Assembly (NCBI RefSeq): GCF_030816715.1
Contig: NZ_JAUSYH010000001.1
Coordinates: 1,736,001-1,800,000, forward strand
DNA length: 64,000 nucleotides
From: Streptomyces achromogenes
GTDB lineage: Bacteria; Actinomycetota; Actinomycetes; Streptomycetales; Streptomycetaceae
Direction: 5' to 3'
Positions 20,007 through 33,401 of this stretch are shown here, one piece after another. The notes beneath the pieces were generated by a model, which was not told the DNA's origin, did not search any database, and saw nothing but the letters and a program-made list of their open reading frames with translations. Numbering within the stretch: the stretch's first letter is position 1; each line of letters starts with the position of its first letter. The translations under genes were made by a program, and so were the position numbers.

Positions 20007-22196
20007 TCACCCGATGTCCGGCGGATCGATCCGCACCCGGACGGCTTCCTCCGCGCCCCGCCCGGAACGCCCCGCCCCGCTCGTCCGGGCCATCCGCGCC
20101 GCCTGCGCCGTCTTCAGCGCGGCGGCCAGTGCGGCTCCGCTCCCCGGCGGCACCCGGATCAACGCCCGCTCCCACTGCTCCCCCGGCGGCGGCGCCCCCG
20201 GACGGCGGGGCCGCCCGGCAGGCTCGGCCGGAACCGGGACCGGCCCCAGCACCTCCGCCTCGCCGGGCAGGTCGACGGCGGCGAGGAACCCGGTGACCGC
20301 CTCCGCCGTCCCCGACACCGCCGCCATCCGCGACACCGGCGGAAAACCCAGCTCGGCCCGCTCGGCGAGCTCCCGCACCGCGTGTCCCACGGGATCCCAG
20401 CGCACCAGTGCCTGCACCGGACGCAACGTCGGCTCGGCGACCACGACCACCGTCCCCCCGTCGCCCTGCGGCCGGACCAGGGCGGCGGCGGCGACCCAGC
20501 GACGCAACGCGTCCTCCCCTGCCCGCAGGTCGGGCCGGCCCAGCATCGCCCAGCCGTCCAGCAGCAGGGCCGCCGCGTACCCGCCCTCGGCAACCGGCTC
20601 GGCGCCCGGCGTGGACACCACGAGAGCGGGCGCCCCCGGCACGGTGTCCAGTACGTGCTCACGCCCCGACGTGCGCACCGCGACGGCGGGGAACGCCCGC
20701 CCCAGCTCCTCCGCCGTCCGCCGTGCGCCCACGACCTGAGCCCGAAGCCGGAACGAGCCGCACTCGGGACAGTGCCAGGCCCCCTCCTCACGCCCGCACC
20801 AGCCGCACCACAGCGCGCCGCCCGCGCCGCCGCCCCGCGCCTCGAGCGGTCCGGAACAGTGCCGGCACCGGGCGGCGGCCCGGCACTGCGCACAGGCCAT
20901 CCGCGGCACGTACCCGCGCCGGGGCACCTGCACGAGCACCGGACCGTTCTTCAGCCCCTCCCGGACCGCCTGCCAGGCGAGGGTCGGCAGCCGGGCTGCC
21001 CGGGCCGCCTCGTCCCGGGCGAGATCCTGGTCGCCCACGGTCCGCACCAGCGGGACGGTGCGCCGCACCTGCTCCCGCGGGGCGACCAACGGCCGGGCCC
21101 ACCCGCTCTCGACCAGCTGGGCGCCTTCCACGGTGCAGCTCCAGCCGCCCATCAGAAACCCGCACCTGTCCTGAGCCGCTCGCAGCAGGAGCACCTCCCG
21201 CGCGTGGGGTTGCGGCGCGTGCAGCTCGCTGTGGCTGTCGTCCCCGTCGTCCCACAGGGCGAGCAGTCCGAGGTCCTGGACCGGCGCGAACATCGCGGCG
21301 CGGGTCCCGACGACCGCCCGCACGGACCCGCGCCGCACGGCGAGCCACTCCCGGTACCGCTTCTCGGGGCCGGCGTCCGCGGTGAGCAGGGCGTGCCGCC
21401 CCTCCCCGAGCGAGGCCGTCAGTGCGGCGTCGACCCGGGCGGCGGCCCGTCCGTCGGGGACGACGACCAGCGCTCCGCGTCCCGAGGCGAGTGTCGCGGC
21501 GACCGCCCGCGCCAGCTCCTCGCTCCACTCGGGCCCGGGCAGCGCGTTCCACACCGCGCGCGGCGCGCCGCCGGACGCCAGGGACTCGAGAAACGCGCCG
21601 CCTCGCTCGTACCGGTCCCAGGAACCGGGCGTCGGCGGGGCGGGCGGCGGCAACGGCACGGGCGAGGGCCGCTGTTCGGCACGGGCGTTGCGCGGCGGCA
21701 CGGCGAGCTGCAACACGTCGGCCAGGCTGCCGGCGTACCGGTCGGCCACGGCACGAGCCAGCCCCAGCAGTTCCTGGCTCAGCACCCGTTCGGGCGACAC
21801 CACCTGGGCGAGCGCCGCGAGCGGCCCGGAGTAGTCGGACGCGGCGCGCCGCTCGACGAGGAAGCCGTCGATGAGGCCTCCGCCCTCGCGGCGGCCCTCC
21901 CGCACCCGCCCGCGTCCCGCTCCGAAGCGGACCCGCACCCGCACCCCCGGCTGAGCGTCGGCGTCGAGCTCGGCCGGCACCGCGTAGTCGAAGTACCGGT
22001 CCAGATGCAGCACGCCCTTGTCGACGAGCACCCGCGCGACCGGCAACTCCTCGGCCAGCGCGGCTCCCCGCCAGGTCCGGGGCTTGGCCCGCGGCGCCTT
22101 GGCCTGCCGGACGCTCTCCCGGATCAGCGCGAGCTGCTCCGGCGGCGCGCCCTCCCCGGCCGCACCACCGCCCCCCTGCCCGTTCTCGCTGCTCAC
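20007..22196 (-). CDS. priA: PriA-like primosomal protein, ATPase motifs lost
   Basis: A 729-residue protein with PriA layout: N-terminal DNA-binding domain (VARVLVDKGVLHLDRYFDYAVP), a helicase core, eight zinc-binding cysteines in pairs (CAQC, CRHC, CGWC, CPEC) and a C-terminal PriA domain. The Walker A loop expected in the core is absent: the region reads LPGPEWSEELARAVAATLASG. The DEAH box is replaced by LWDDGDDSH. This degeneration is known in actinobacterial PriA, which probably acts as a primosome scaffold without helicase activity. I use the GTG at 22196; the frame continues to 22253, where a 7-base hairpin (22231-22249) lies. Confidence 0.85.
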   Translation of the reverse strand: MSSENGQGGGGAAGEGAPPEQLALIRESVRQAKAPRAKPRTWRGAALAEELPVARVLVDKGVLHLDRYFDYAVPAELDADAQPGVRVRVRFGAGRGRVREGRREGGGLIDGFLVERRAASDYSGPLAALAQVVSPERVLSQELLGLARAVADRYAGSLADVLQLAVPPRNARAEQRPSPVPLPPPAPPTPGSWDRYERGGAFLESLASGGAPRAVWNALPGPEWSEELARAVAATLASGRGALVVVPDGRAAARVDAALTASLGEGRHALLTADAGPEKRYREWLAVRRGSVRAVVGTRAAMFAPVQDLGLLALWDDGDDSHSELHAPQPHAREVLLLRAAQDRCGFLMGGWSCTVEGAQLVESGWARPLVAPREQVRRTVPLVRTVGDQDLARDEAARAARLPTLAWQAVREGLKNGPVLVQVPRRGYVPRMACAQCRAAARCRHCSGPLEARGGGAGGALWCGWCGREEGAWHCPECGSFRLRAQVVGARRTAEELGRAFPAVAVRTSGREHVLDTVPGAPALVVSTPGAEPVAEGGYAAALLLDGWAMLGRPDLRAGEDALRRWVAAAALVRPQGDGGTVVVVAEPTLRPVQALVRWDPVGHAVRELAERAELGFPPVSRMAAVSGTAEAVTGFLAAVDLPGEAEVLGPVPVPAEPAGRPRRPGAPPPGEQWERALIRVPPGSGAALAAALKTAQAARMARTSGAGRSGRGAEEAVRVRIDPPDIG

Positions 22197-22432
22197 ACCT
22201 GCATTCTTACCAAACCCCACTGACAGCGGAGGGCGCCCCGAAGGCGCCCCCAAGTAGTCCTCCCGAGATCAGGCCGGCCGCGGCAGGGGTCCTGCCCGGT
22301 TTCACCGCACGCCCAAAGGCGCGCTCCACCGAAGTAGCCGCGGTCTTCGCACCGGAAGATCACCAGCCTAGGGAGATCACGCGCCCTGCCGCGAGCCGTT
22401 TCTCCGCCCTGGCCGCCCTCTCCCGGGACGCG

Positions 22433-22469
22433 TCGAGGCCCGGCGCTCCAGGGGAGAGCCGGGCCTCGA
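22433..22469 (-). terminator. metK terminator hairpin
   Basis: TCGAGGCCCGGC (22433-22444) pairs exactly with 22458-22469, 25 bases after the metK stop. The gap to priA (22197-22493) holds this and the smaller hairpin at 22231-22249 in the priA leader. Confidence 0.75.
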
Positions 22470-22493
22470 GGAGTCGCTGACGCGACCGGCTGC

Positions 22494-23717
22494 TTACAGG
22501 CCGGCGGCCTCGCGCAGCGCGTCCACGCGGTCCGTGCGCTCCCACGTGAAGTCGGGCAGCTCGCGGCCGAAGTGACCGTACGCGGCGGTCTGGGCGTAGA
22601 TCGGCCGCAGCAGGTCGAGATCGCGGATGATCGCGGCCGGGCGGAGGTCGAAGACGTCGTCGATGGCCTTCTCGATCTTCTCGACGTCGACCTTGGCGGT
22701 GCCGAAGGTCTCGACGAACAGACCGACCGGCTCGGCCTTGCCGATCGCGTACGCGACCTGGACCTCGCAGCGGGCCGCCAGACCCGCCGCCACCACGTTC
22801 TTCGCCACCCAGCGCATCGCGTACGCGGCCGAGCGGTCGACCTTGGAGGGGTCCTTGCCCGAGAACGCGCCGCCGCCGTGCCGGGCGAAGCCGCCGTAGG
22901 TGTCGATGATGATCTTGCGGCCGGTGAGGCCGGCGTCGCCCATCGGACCGCCGATCTCGAAGCGGCCGGTCGGGTTCACCAGCAGGCGGTAGTTGTCGGT
23001 GTCGAGCTTGATGCCCTCGTCCAGGAGCGCCTTCAGCTCCGGCTCCACGACGAACTCGCGGATGTCGGGGGCCAGCAGCGAGTCCAGGTCGATGTCGGAC
23101 GCGTGCTGCGAGGAGACGACGACGGTGTCCAGCCGGACCGCCTTGTCCCCGTCGTACTCGATGGTGACCTGGGTCTTGCCGTCCGGGCGCAGGTAGGGGA
23201 TGGTCCCGTTCTTGCGGACGTCCGACAGGCGCTTCGACAGCCGGTGCGCCAGGAAGATCGGCAGCGGCATCAGCGTCGGCGTCTCGTCGGAGGCGTAGCC
23301 GAACATCAGGCCCTGGTCACCGGCCCCCTGCCGGTCCAGCTCGTCCCCTTCCTCACCTGCGGCGGACCCCTCGACCCGGGCCTCGTACGCCGTGTCGACG
23401 CCCTGGGCGATGTCCGCGGACTGCGCGCCGATGGACACCGAGACGCCGCAGGAGGCGCCGTCGAAGCCCTTCTTGGAGGAGTCGTAGCCGATCTCGAGGA
23501 TCTTGTCGCGCACCAGCTGGGGGATCGGCGCGTAGGCCTTGGTAGTGACCTCGCCGGCCACGTGCACCAGACCGGTCGTGATCAGGGTCTCGACGGCGAC
23601 CCGGGAGGCCGGGTCCTCACGCAGCAGGGCGTCGAGGATGGTGTCGCTGATCTGGTCAGCGATCTTGTCGGGGTGACCCTCGGTCACAGACTCCGAAGTG
23701 AACAGGCGACGGGACAC
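22494..23717 (-). CDS. metK: S-adenosylmethionine synthase
   Basis: A 407-residue enzyme making SAM from methionine and ATP. Signatures are [18 protein letters not shown] (11-28), [12 protein letters not shown] and [19 protein letters not shown], with catalytic His and Lys residues present. Start GTG 23717 with AGGGAG 4 bases upstream; a longer in-frame extension overlaps coaBC and is spurious. In Streptomyces SAM level affects antibiotic production and development. Upstream lies its own leader with a possible -10. Confidence 0.97.
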   Translation of the reverse strand: MSRRLFTSESVTEGHPDKIADQISDTILDALLREDPASRVAVETLITTGLVHVAGEVTTKAYAPIPQLVRDKILEIGYDSSKKGFDGASCGVSVSIGAQSADIAQGVDTAYEARVEGSAAGEEGDELDRQGAGDQGLMFGYASDETPTLMPLPIFLAHRLSKRLSDVRKNGTIPYLRPDGKTQVTIEYDGDKAVRLDTVVVSSQHASDIDLDSLLAPDIREFVVEPELKALLDEGIKLDTDNYRLLVNPTGRFEIGGPMGDAGLTGRKIIIDTYGGFARHGGGAFSGKDPSKVDRSAAYAMRWVAKNVVAAGLAARCEVQVAYAIGKAEPVGLFVETFGTAKVDVEKIEKAIDDVFDLRPAAIIRDLDLLRPIYAQTAAYGHFGRELPDFTWERTDRVDALREAAGL

Positions 23718-23797
23718 AACGCTCCCTGGGGTTGCAGCGGCTGCTGGCTGATCATTGGCGGACGCGACAGGAGCTGCGCCCGGCGTCGTCCGAGAAC

Positions 23798-23886
23798 AGT
23801 TTATCGGTCGTGCCCCGCCACCGGCCCACCCGTCTCGCCTCTCGGGAGCGCTGTGACCTGCGGCACGGGCATTCTGCCGAATGCCC
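23798..23886 (-). promoter_or_regulatory. metK leader: possible -10 and upstream hairpin
   Basis: On the minus strand TAAACT (23798-23803) is a fair -10 for a leader of about 75 bases. Further upstream, GGGCATTC (23867-23874) and GAATGCCC (23879-23886) form an 8-base-pair hairpin with a 4-base loop, 70 bases after the coaBC stop, probably its terminator. I could not fit this region to a known SAM riboswitch. Confidence 0.4.
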
Positions 23887-23956
23887 GCCACCCTTGGCCA
23901 GGGGACGCGGACCCGAATCCGGCCGGGACCGGCGTGCTCGCGGGCGGGCCGGACGG

Positions 23957-25159
23957 TCAGCTCAGACGCTGTGCCACCAGGTCCCACACGATGTCGGCCA
24001 AGGCCTCCTTCGGACCATGGGCCACGGGGGTTTCGCTGCCGTCGGCCCCCAGCACGACGGCCTCGTTCTCCTCGGAGCCGAAGGTCCTGCGCTCCCCCAC
24101 CTCGTTCACCACTAGCAGGTCGCAGCCCTTGCGCCGCAGTTTCGTCCGGCCGTTCGCCAGGACGTCGTCGGTCTCGGCGGCGAAGCCGACAACCACCTGG
24201 TTGGGGCGCGCCCGGTCGGCGGACAGCTCCGCGAGGATGTCCGGATTTCGCACCAGGACGACGGGGGCGGGCTCCTCGCCGTCCTTCTTCTTGATCTTGC
24301 CGGCCGCGTAGGTCTGCGGCCGGAAGTCGGCCACAGCTGCGGCCATGACGACCGCGTCGGCGTCGGCCGCGGCCTTGAGGACCGCCTCCCGCAGCTGCAC
24401 GGCCGTACCCACGGGGACCACGTCGACCCCCGCGGGATCGGGCAGACCGGCGTTGGCCGCTATGAGCGTGACGCGGGCGCCGCGGGCGGCGGCGGTGCGG
24501 GCCAGGGCGTACCCCTGCTTGCCGGAGGAGCGGTTGCCGAGGAAGCGGACCGGGTCGAGGGGCTCGCGGGTGCCGCCGGCGCTGATCACCACGTGCCGGC
24601 CGGTCAGATCGGGCTCCCGGACGCCTCGGGCCAGCACCCGGCGGCAGACCTCGAAGATCTCGGCCGGGTCGGGCAGCCGGCCCTTGCCGGTGTCGACGCC
24701 GGTGAGGCGCCCGACGGCCGGCTCGATCACGAGGGCGCCCCGGCGGCGCAGTGTCGCCACGTTCTCCTGGGTGGCCGGGTGTTCCCACATCTCGGTGTGC
24801 ATCGCGGGGGCGAAGACGACCGGACAGCGGGCGGTGAGGAGGGTGTTGGTGAGGAGGTCGTCGGCGAGGCCGTGGGCGGCCTTGGCGAGCATGTCCGCCG
24901 TGGCGGGGGCGACGACCACCAGGTCGGCGTGCTGGCCGATGCGGACGTGCGGGACCTCGTGGACGTCCTCCCACACCTCCGTGGAGACGGGGTGGCCGGA
25001 GAGGGCGGACCAGGTGGCGGCGCCGACGAAGTGCAGCGCGGAGGCGGTGGGCACGACACGCACGTCATGGCCCGACTCCGTCAGTCTGCGCAGCAGCTCG
25101 CAGGCCTTGTAGGCGGCGATGCCGCCGCTGACCCCCAGAACGACCTTCGGCTTGTCCAC
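23957..25159 (-). CDS. coaBC: Bifunctional phosphopantothenoylcysteine decarboxylase/phosphopantothenate-cysteine ligase
   Basis: A 400-residue fusion for two steps of coenzyme A synthesis. The N-terminal FMN decarboxylase (CoaC) shows [18 protein letters not shown] (9-26), the catalytic histidine in [10 protein letters not shown], and APAMHTEMW. The C-terminal ligase (CoaB) shows [25 protein letters not shown] and the lysine-rich [14 protein letters not shown] chose GTG 25159, which has GGGAG six bases upstream; the ATG at 25225 gives unrelated residues. It is 122 bases after rpoZ, separated by a strong hairpin. Confidence 0.96.
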   Translation of the reverse strand: MDKPKVVLGVSGGIAAYKACELLRRLTESGHDVRVVPTASALHFVGAATWSALSGHPVSTEVWEDVHEVPHVRIGQHADLVVVAPATADMLAKAAHGLADDLLTNTLLTARCPVVFAPAMHTEMWEHPATQENVATLRRRGALVIEPAVGRLTGVDTGKGRLPDPAEIFEVCRRVLARGVREPDLTGRHVVISAGGTREPLDPVRFLGNRSSGKQGYALARTAAARGARVTLIAANAGLPDPAGVDVVPVGTAVQLREAVLKAAADADAVVMAAAVADFRPQTYAAGKIKKKDGEEPAPVVLVRNPDILAELSADRARPNQVVVGFAAETDDVLANGRTKLRRKGCDLLVVNEVGERRTFGSEENEAVVLGADGSETPVAHGPKEALADIVWDLVAQRLS

Positions 25160-25221
25160 CGTTTCTCCCCGGACCTCGGCGCGGGTACGCCGCGGCTCCC
25201 GGCGTACGGGTCCATCACACA

Positions 25222-25256
25222 CCACAGGCCCGGCAGTCGCGCTGCCGGGCCTGTGG
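25222..25256. terminator. 15-base-pair hairpin between rpoZ and coaBC
   Basis: CCACAGGCCCGGCAG (25222-25236), loop TCGCG, and the exact complement (25242-25256). It follows rpoZ and precedes coaBC in the direction of transcription, so it is a terminator or a read-through attenuator of the nucleotide/rpoZ block. Confidence 0.75.
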
Positions 25257-25281
25257 AAAAACCCACGGTGAGCCGAAAATA

Positions 25282-25554
25282 CTACTGCGCGGGGCCCTCG
25301 ACGGCCTCGGACGTCAGCAGACCGGCGTTGATCTCGCGGAGGGCGATCGACAGCGGCTTCTCGTGGACGTGGGTGTCGACGAGCGGACCGACGTACTCGA
25401 GGAGGCCCTCGCCGAGCTGCGAGTAGTACGCGTTGATCTGGCGGGCCCGCTTGGCCGCGTAGATCACGAGGCTGTACTTCGAGTCGGTTGCCTCGAGGAG
25501 CTCGTCGATCGGCGGGTTGATGATGCCCTCGGGCGCGGAGATGGAAGAGGACAC
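25282..25554 (-). CDS. rpoZ: RNA polymerase omega subunit
   Basis: A 90-residue subunit that stabilises the beta' subunit of RNA polymerase. It carries the family core [28 protein letters not shown] and the helical tail [14 protein letters not shown]. The GTG start is preceded by AAGGT. It follows gmk closely on the same strand, the usual bacterial pairing. Omega is important for development in Streptomyces. Confidence 0.97.
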   Translation of the reverse strand: MSSSISAPEGIINPPIDELLEATDSKYSLVIYAAKRARQINAYYSQLGEGLLEYVGPLVDTHVHEKPLSIALREINAGLLTSEAVEGPAQ

Positions 25555-25606
25555 GCTCTACCTTCCGATGGATGGGAAAAAATAGGTCATGATCACAGAT
25601 TCGTGA

Positions 25607-26200
25607 TCACACAACATCCATCAAGGCTAGCAGCTCGCGCGCCACGTCCTCGACGGAGGTGTTGACCAGGGTCACGTCGAACTCCGGCTCGGCCGCGAGT
25701 TCGATCTTCGCCGCCTCCAGGCGGCGCTCGATCACCTCGGGCGGTTCGGTACCCCGCCCGGTGAGCCTGCGCACCAGCTCGTCCCACGAGGGAGGGGCCA
25801 GGAACACCAGCCGGGCCTCCGACATGGACTCGCGGACCTGACGGGCGCCCTGGAGGTCGATCTCCAGGAGCACCGGCTCGCCCGACTCCAGGCGCTCCAG
25901 CACGGCGGCGCGCGGAGTTCCGTAGCGGTTGCCGGCGAACTCGGCCCACTCCAGCAGCTCGCCGTTGGCGATCAGCTTGTCCATCTCGTCGTCGGTGACG
26001 AAGAAATAGTGGACGCCGTGCCGTTCGCCGGGCCGGGGCTTACGGGTCGTCGCCGACACCGAGAGCCAGACCTCGGGATGTTTTTTGCGCATATGAGCGA
26101 CGACCGTGCTCTTGCCGACCCCGGAGGGGCCGGAGAGCACGGTCAGCCGCGGACGTGCGTCCGGGGGTTCGGGGGTCGTCCCCCGGAGGTTTACTGCCAT
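25607..26200 (-). CDS. gmk: Guanylate kinase
   Basis: A 197-residue enzyme phosphorylating GMP to GDP. Walker A is GPSGVGKST at 24-32, followed by [22 protein letters not shown] (GMP binding) and [12 protein letters not shown] (LID/CORE region). The first 17 residues before [10 protein letters not shown] are a short variable extension. It belongs to the sIHF-gmk-rpoZ set, all leftward. Confidence 0.97.
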   Translation of the reverse strand: MAVNLRGTTPEPPDARPRLTVLSGPSGVGKSTVVAHMRKKHPEVWLSVSATTRKPRPGERHGVHYFFVTDDEMDKLIANGELLEWAEFAGNRYGTPRAAVLERLESGEPVLLEIDLQGARQVRESMSEARLVFLAPPSWDELVRRLTGRGTEPPEVIERRLEAAKIELAAEPEFDVTLVNTSVEDVARELLALMDVV

Positions 26201-26260
26201 GCAGCGATTATTCCAGCAATCCCGGAGTGCCCGGGACTCCCTTCCGGCAGGACCCGGGGA

Positions 26261-26584
26261 TCAGGAGCCGGTGCTGCCGAACTCACGCTCCAGGGAAGCG
26301 ATCTGGTTGGAGCCGAGGCCGCGCACGCGGCGACTCTCGGAGATGCCGAGCCGCTCCATGATCTGCTTGGCGCGGACTTTGCCCACGCCCGGGAGCGACT
26401 CCAGGAGGGCGGAGACCTTCATCTTGCCGATGACGTCGTTTTCCTGACCCTGCTTGATGACCTCGTGAAGGGAGGCGCCGGAGTGCTTCAGTCGATTCTT
26501 GACCTCGGCCCGCTCCCGGCGAGCCGCGGCGGCCTTTTCGAGCGCGGCTGCGCGCTGTTCGGGGGTAAGGGGCGGAAGAGCCAC
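26261..26584 (-). CDS. ihf: Streptomyces integration host factor sIHF (nucleoid-associated protein)
   Basis: A 107-residue basic DNA-binding protein. The N-terminal long helix ALEKAAAARRERAEVKNRLKHSG is followed by VSALLESLPGVGKVRAKQIMERLGI, the helix-two-turns-helix that inserts into the DNA backbone. Length and sequence match the S. coelicolor sIHF and mycobacterial mIHF family, unrelated to E. coli IHF. It bends DNA, affects supercoiling and is needed for normal sporulation. GTG 26584 gives the family start VALPPLTPEQR; GAGGTGA lies upstream. Confidence 0.95.
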   Translation of the reverse strand: MALPPLTPEQRAAALEKAAAARRERAEVKNRLKHSGASLHEVIKQGQENDVIGKMKVSALLESLPGVGKVRAKQIMERLGISESRRVRGLGSNQIASLEREFGSTGS

Positions 26585-26695
26585 GCCTACGTCACCTCGG
26601 ATGTCGAACTGTCGGATACGGACCGGTGAGGAACCTAGTGGCCCCACACCTGGTGAGATACGAGCAACACGCGCTGCCCGTTCACTCTCCGTCGG

Positions 26696-26724
26696 AGACT
26701 AGCGGCCAACTCCGCCAGAGTCAG
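26696..26724 (-). promoter_or_regulatory. Candidate sIHF promoter
   Basis: Minus-strand CTGACT (26719-26724) and TAGTCT (26696-26701) are separated by 17 bases, about 110 bases upstream of the sIHF start. A second -10-like TAGGTT lies closer to the gene (about 26634-26639). Confidence 0.5.
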
Positions 26725-26768
26725 CGAGAACAGAGGAAAAGTCCTGGTCAGCCTCCGCAGGGCCGGAC

Positions 26769-26807
26769 ATTTGAGACATACTGCCCTGGATTTGAGGATG
26801 TATCCAG
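26769..26807. promoter_or_regulatory. Phased direct repeat and palindrome in the pyrF-sIHF gap
   Basis: ATTTGAG occurs at 26769-26775 and 26790-26796, exactly 21 bases apart. The second copy is embedded in CTGGAT...ATCCAG (26786-26791/26802-26807). This A+T-rich island stands out in the otherwise GC-rich 301-base gap 26585-26885, which has no coding signal. It is a possible binding site upstream of the sIHF promoter. Confidence 0.35.
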
Positions 26808-26885
26808 GCTCAAGTCGCCCCGGAGCCGCCCCACCGAACCCCCGGTCGGGCGGCCGGCGCGCCCCGGGCGGCGGTCGGAGGACGG

Positions 26886-27728
26886 TCAGGCGGCGCTCAC
26901 GGCGGTCCGGACCTCGTACGCGAACCGCTCCACCTCGTCACGCAGAGCGACGACGTCGGGACCGTGCCGCAGGACGCCCCGGCTCACGTTCGGGACGACG
27001 TTGCGCACCGCGGACCCGAAGACCCGGGGAAGATCGGCCGGCGTCGCCCCCTGGGCGCCGACGCCGGGCGCGAGAAGCGGGCCGTTGATGTCCAGGTCGT
27101 ACGTCGAGAGGTCGCCCAGCGTCGCCCCGACGACCGCGCCGAAGGAACCCAGGGGCTCCTCCCCCACGTTCTCGGCGGCCAGGTGCGCCAGCATCGTCGC
27201 GCCCACGTCGCGTCCGTCGGCCCGCACCGCGTGCTGGACCTCGCGGCCCTCCGGGTTGGAGGTCAGCGCCAGCACGAACAGTCCGGCGCCGCTCTCCCGG
27301 GCCAGCGCGACCGCCGGCGAGAGCGATCCGTAGCCGAGGTAGGGGGAGACGGTGAGAGCGTCGGAGAACAGCGGAGCGTCCTTGTGCAGGAACGACTCGG
27401 CGTAGGCGGCCATGGTCGAGCCGATGTCGCCGCGCTTGGCGTCCATGACGACCAGGGCGCCCGCCGCCCGCGCCTCCCGCACCGTCGTCTCCAGGACGGC
27501 CACCCCGCGCGAGCCGAACCGCTCGAAGAAGGCGCTCTGCGGCTTCAGCAGGGCGACCCGGTCGGCCGTCGCCTCGACGACCGTGCGGCTGAACCGCTCC
27601 AGACCGGCGACGTCGTCGTTCAGACCCCACTCGGCGAGCAGGGAGGCGTGCGGGTCGATGCCGACGCACAGCGGACCGCGCTCGTCCATCGCCCGCCGCA
27701 GGCGCGCGCCGAAGGGCTCCATGATCAT
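26886..27728 (-). CDS. pyrF: Orotidine 5'-phosphate decarboxylase (type 2)
   Basis: A 280-residue enzyme for the last step of UMP synthesis. GIDPHASLLAEWGL and VVMDAKRGDIGSTM with catalytic Lys98 place it in the longer, mycobacterial-type group. The ATG at 27728 overlaps the pyrD stop as ATGA, supporting it over an ATG two codons later. It is the last pyr gene before the sIHF promoter region. Confidence 0.96.
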   Translation of the reverse strand: MIMEPFGARLRRAMDERGPLCVGIDPHASLLAEWGLNDDVAGLERFSRTVVEATADRVALLKPQSAFFERFGSRGVAVLETTVREARAAGALVVMDAKRGDIGSTMAAYAESFLHKDAPLFSDALTVSPYLGYGSLSPAVALARESGAGLFVLALTSNPEGREVQHAVRADGRDVGATMLAHLAAENVGEEPLGSFGAVVGATLGDLSTYDLDINGPLLAPGVGAQGATPADLPRVFGSAVRNVVPNVSRGVLRHGPDVVALRDEVERFAYEVRTAVSAA

Positions 27729-28831
27729 GCCGTCTTCCTCACGTCGGCGCCGACCGCGTCGGCGAGTGTGGCGTAAGGGCTCGTCCGCAGGCGGGCGGCG
27801 AGGCCCTTGTGGATGGCCCGGCCCCAGAAGGGCCCCTCGTAGACGAAGGCGCTGTACCCCTGTACCAGGGTCGCGCCGGCCAGGATGCGCTGCCAGGCGT
27901 CCTCGGCGTTCTCCACGCCGCCGACGCCGACCAGGATCACGCGGTCGCCCACGCGCGCGTAGAGACGACGCAGCACCTCCAGGGAGCGCGCCTTGAGGGG
28001 CGCTCCGGACAGGCCGCCGGTCTCCTTCACCAGGGAGGGCTCCGACGTCAGGCCGAGGCCCTCGCGGGCGATGGTGGTGTTCGTGGCGATGATCCCGTCC
28101 AGACCGAGCTCCACGGCGAGGTCGGCGACCGCGTCGACGTCCTCGTCGGCGAGGTCCGGGGCGATCTTCACCAGCAGCGGGACACGGCGCGTGGCGACCG
28201 CACGGTCGGCGGCCGCGCGCACGGCGCTCAGCAGCGGCCGCAGCGCCTCGGTGGCCTGGAGGTTCCGCAGGCCCGGCGTGTTAGGCGAGGACACGTTGAC
28301 GACCAGGTAGTCCGCGTACGGCGCGAGCCGCTCGGCCGACTTCACGTAGTCGGCGACGGCCTCCTCCTCCGGTACGACCTTGGTCTTGCCGATGTTGACG
28401 CCGACGACGGGCTTGAAAACGGGCGTACGGGAGGCCAGGCGCGCGGCTACGGCCAGCGAGCCGTCGTTGTTGAAGCCCATCCGGTTGATGAGCCCGCGGT
28501 CCCGCACGAGCCGGAACAGTCGCTTCCTGGGATTGCCGGTCTGGGCCTCGCCGGTGACCGTGCCGATCTCGACGTGGTCGAAGCCCAGCATCGACATCCC
28601 GTCGATCGCGACGGCGTTCTTGTCGAAGCCGGCCGCGAGCCCGAACGGGCCGTGCATGCGCAGCCCGAAGGCCTCCGTGCGCAGCTCCCGGTAGCGGGGC
28701 GCCAGCGCCGCCGCGAGGAACGTGCGCAGCACCGGCACGCGGGCGGCGAGGCGGATCCAGCGGAAGGCCAGGTGGTGGGCGTTCTCGGGGTCCATCCGGG
28801 TGAAGACCAGACGGAAGAAGAGCTTGTACAT
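27725..28831 (-). CDS. pyrD: Dihydroorotate dehydrogenase (quinone), class 2
   Basis: A 368-residue FMN enzyme. The N-terminal amphipathic helices ([20 protein letters not shown]) dock to the membrane for quinone reduction. Class-2 signatures are [46 protein letters not shown] with the catalytic serine, and IATNTTI. It follows carB after 126 bases that contain a strong hairpin, and overlaps pyrF by four bases. Confidence 0.97.
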   Translation of the reverse strand: MYKLFFRLVFTRMDPENAHHLAFRWIRLAARVPVLRTFLAAALAPRYRELRTEAFGLRMHGPFGLAAGFDKNAVAIDGMSMLGFDHVEIGTVTGEAQTGNPRKRLFRLVRDRGLINRMGFNNDGSLAVAARLASRTPVFKPVVGVNIGKTKVVPEEEAVADYVKSAERLAPYADYLVVNVSSPNTPGLRNLQATEALRPLLSAVRAAADRAVATRRVPLLVKIAPDLADEDVDAVADLAVELGLDGIIATNTTIAREGLGLTSEPSLVKETGGLSGAPLKARSLEVLRRLYARVGDRVILVGVGGVENAEDAWQRILAGATLVQGYSAFVYEGPFWGRAIHKGLAARLRTSPYATLADAVGADVRKTA

Positions 28832-28916
28832 GTCTCAGGTGTCCTTCGGAGAGCCTCATGAGCCCCGTGGAGCGCGGGCCTCGTGCAGAGGGATCCTCAT
28901 GAAGAGGGGGCCTCAT

Positions 28917-28952
28917 GAAGAGGGGGACACCGTTTCCGGTGTCCCCCTCTTC
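28917..28952 (-). terminator. 16-base-pair hairpin between carB and pyrD
   Basis: GAAGAGGGGGACACCG (28917-28932), loop TTTC, exact complement (28937-28952), five bases after the carB stop. Next to it CTCATGAAGAGGGGG is repeated (28897-28911 and 28913-28927), and CCTCATGA occurs three times in the gap. It may terminate, attenuate or protect the 3' end of the car transcript within the pyr operon. Confidence 0.7.
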
Positions 28953-28957
28953 AGGTG

Positions 28958-32258
<3,301 letters not shown>

Positions 32259-32266
<8 letters not shown>

Positions 32267-33401
32267 GCTGGCCCTCCATCAGGGATACGAAGCGGTCGAA
32301 CAGGTAGGCGGCGTCGTGCGGGCCCGCCGCCGCTTCGGGGTGGTACTGGACGGAGAAGGCCGGCTGGTCGAGCAGCTGCAGCCCCTCCACGACGTCGTCG
32401 TTGAGGCAGACGTGCGAGACCTCGGCGCGGCCGAACTTCGTCTCGCTGACCTTGTCGAGCGGCGCGTCCACGGCGAAGCCGTGGTTGTGCGCGGTGACCT
32501 CGACCTTGCCGGTCGTGCGGTCCTGGACCGGCTGGTTGATGCCGCGGTGGCCGTACTTCAGCTTGTAGGTGCCGAAGCCGAGGGCGCGCCCGAGGATCTG
32601 GTTGCCGAAGCAGATGCCGAACAGCGGCGTCCTGCGCTCCAGCACCTCGGTCATGAGCGCGACGGGGCCTTCGGCGGTGGCCGGGTCGCCCGGGCCGTTG
32701 GAGAAGAACACGCCGTCGGGGTTCACGGCGTACACCTCGTCCACCGACGCCGTCGCGGGCAGCACGTGCACCTCGATGCCGCGCTCGGCCATGCGGTGCG
32801 GGGTCATGCCCTTGATGCCGAGGTCGATGGCGGCCACGGTGAAGCGCTTCTCGCCGACCGCGGGCACCACGTAGGCCACCTTGGTGGCGACCTCCTCGTA
32901 CAGGCTCGCGCCCTTCATGTGCGGCTGGGCCCGCACACGCGCGAGGAGCTCGGCGTCCGGGGCGATCGCCTCGCCGGAGAAGACGCCGGCCCGCATCGAG
33001 CCGCCCTCGCGCAGGTGGCGGGTGAGGGCGCGGGTGTCGACGCCGGAGATCCCGACGATCCCCTGGGCGACGAGCTCGTCGTCGAGGGAGCGCCTGGCGC
33101 GCCAGTTGGAGGGCACGCGCGCGGGGTCGCGTACGACGTAACCGGAGACCCAGATGCGGCCGGACTCGTCGTCCTCGTCGTTCCAGCCGGTGTTGCCGAT
33201 CTGCGGGGCGGTCGCGACGACGATCTGACGGTCGTACGACGGGTCGGTCAGGGTCTCCTGGTAGCCGGTCATGCCGGTGGAGAACACCGCTTCGCCGAAG
33301 GTCTCCCCCACGGCCCCGTAGGCACGACCGCGGAAGATGCGGCCGTCCTCCAGGACGAGTACGGCGGGAGCCTTGGCGGCTCCCCTGGTGGAGGTCGTCA
33401 T
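32259..33401 (-). CDS. carA: Carbamoyl-phosphate synthase small (glutaminase) subunit
   Basis: A 380-residue class I glutamine amidotransferase that feeds ammonia to CarB. Nucleophile cysteine in [11 protein letters not shown], and HPE in [12 protein letters not shown] complete the triad; N-terminal [13 protein letters not shown] is the subunit-contact domain. ATG 33401 overlaps the stop of the upstream membrane-protein gene as ATGA, which decides the start. Confidence 0.97.

Noticed and set aside
23718..23956. A SAM riboswitch ahead of metK
   Set aside because: I could not fit the leader to a known SAM riboswitch class; only one simple hairpin is visible.
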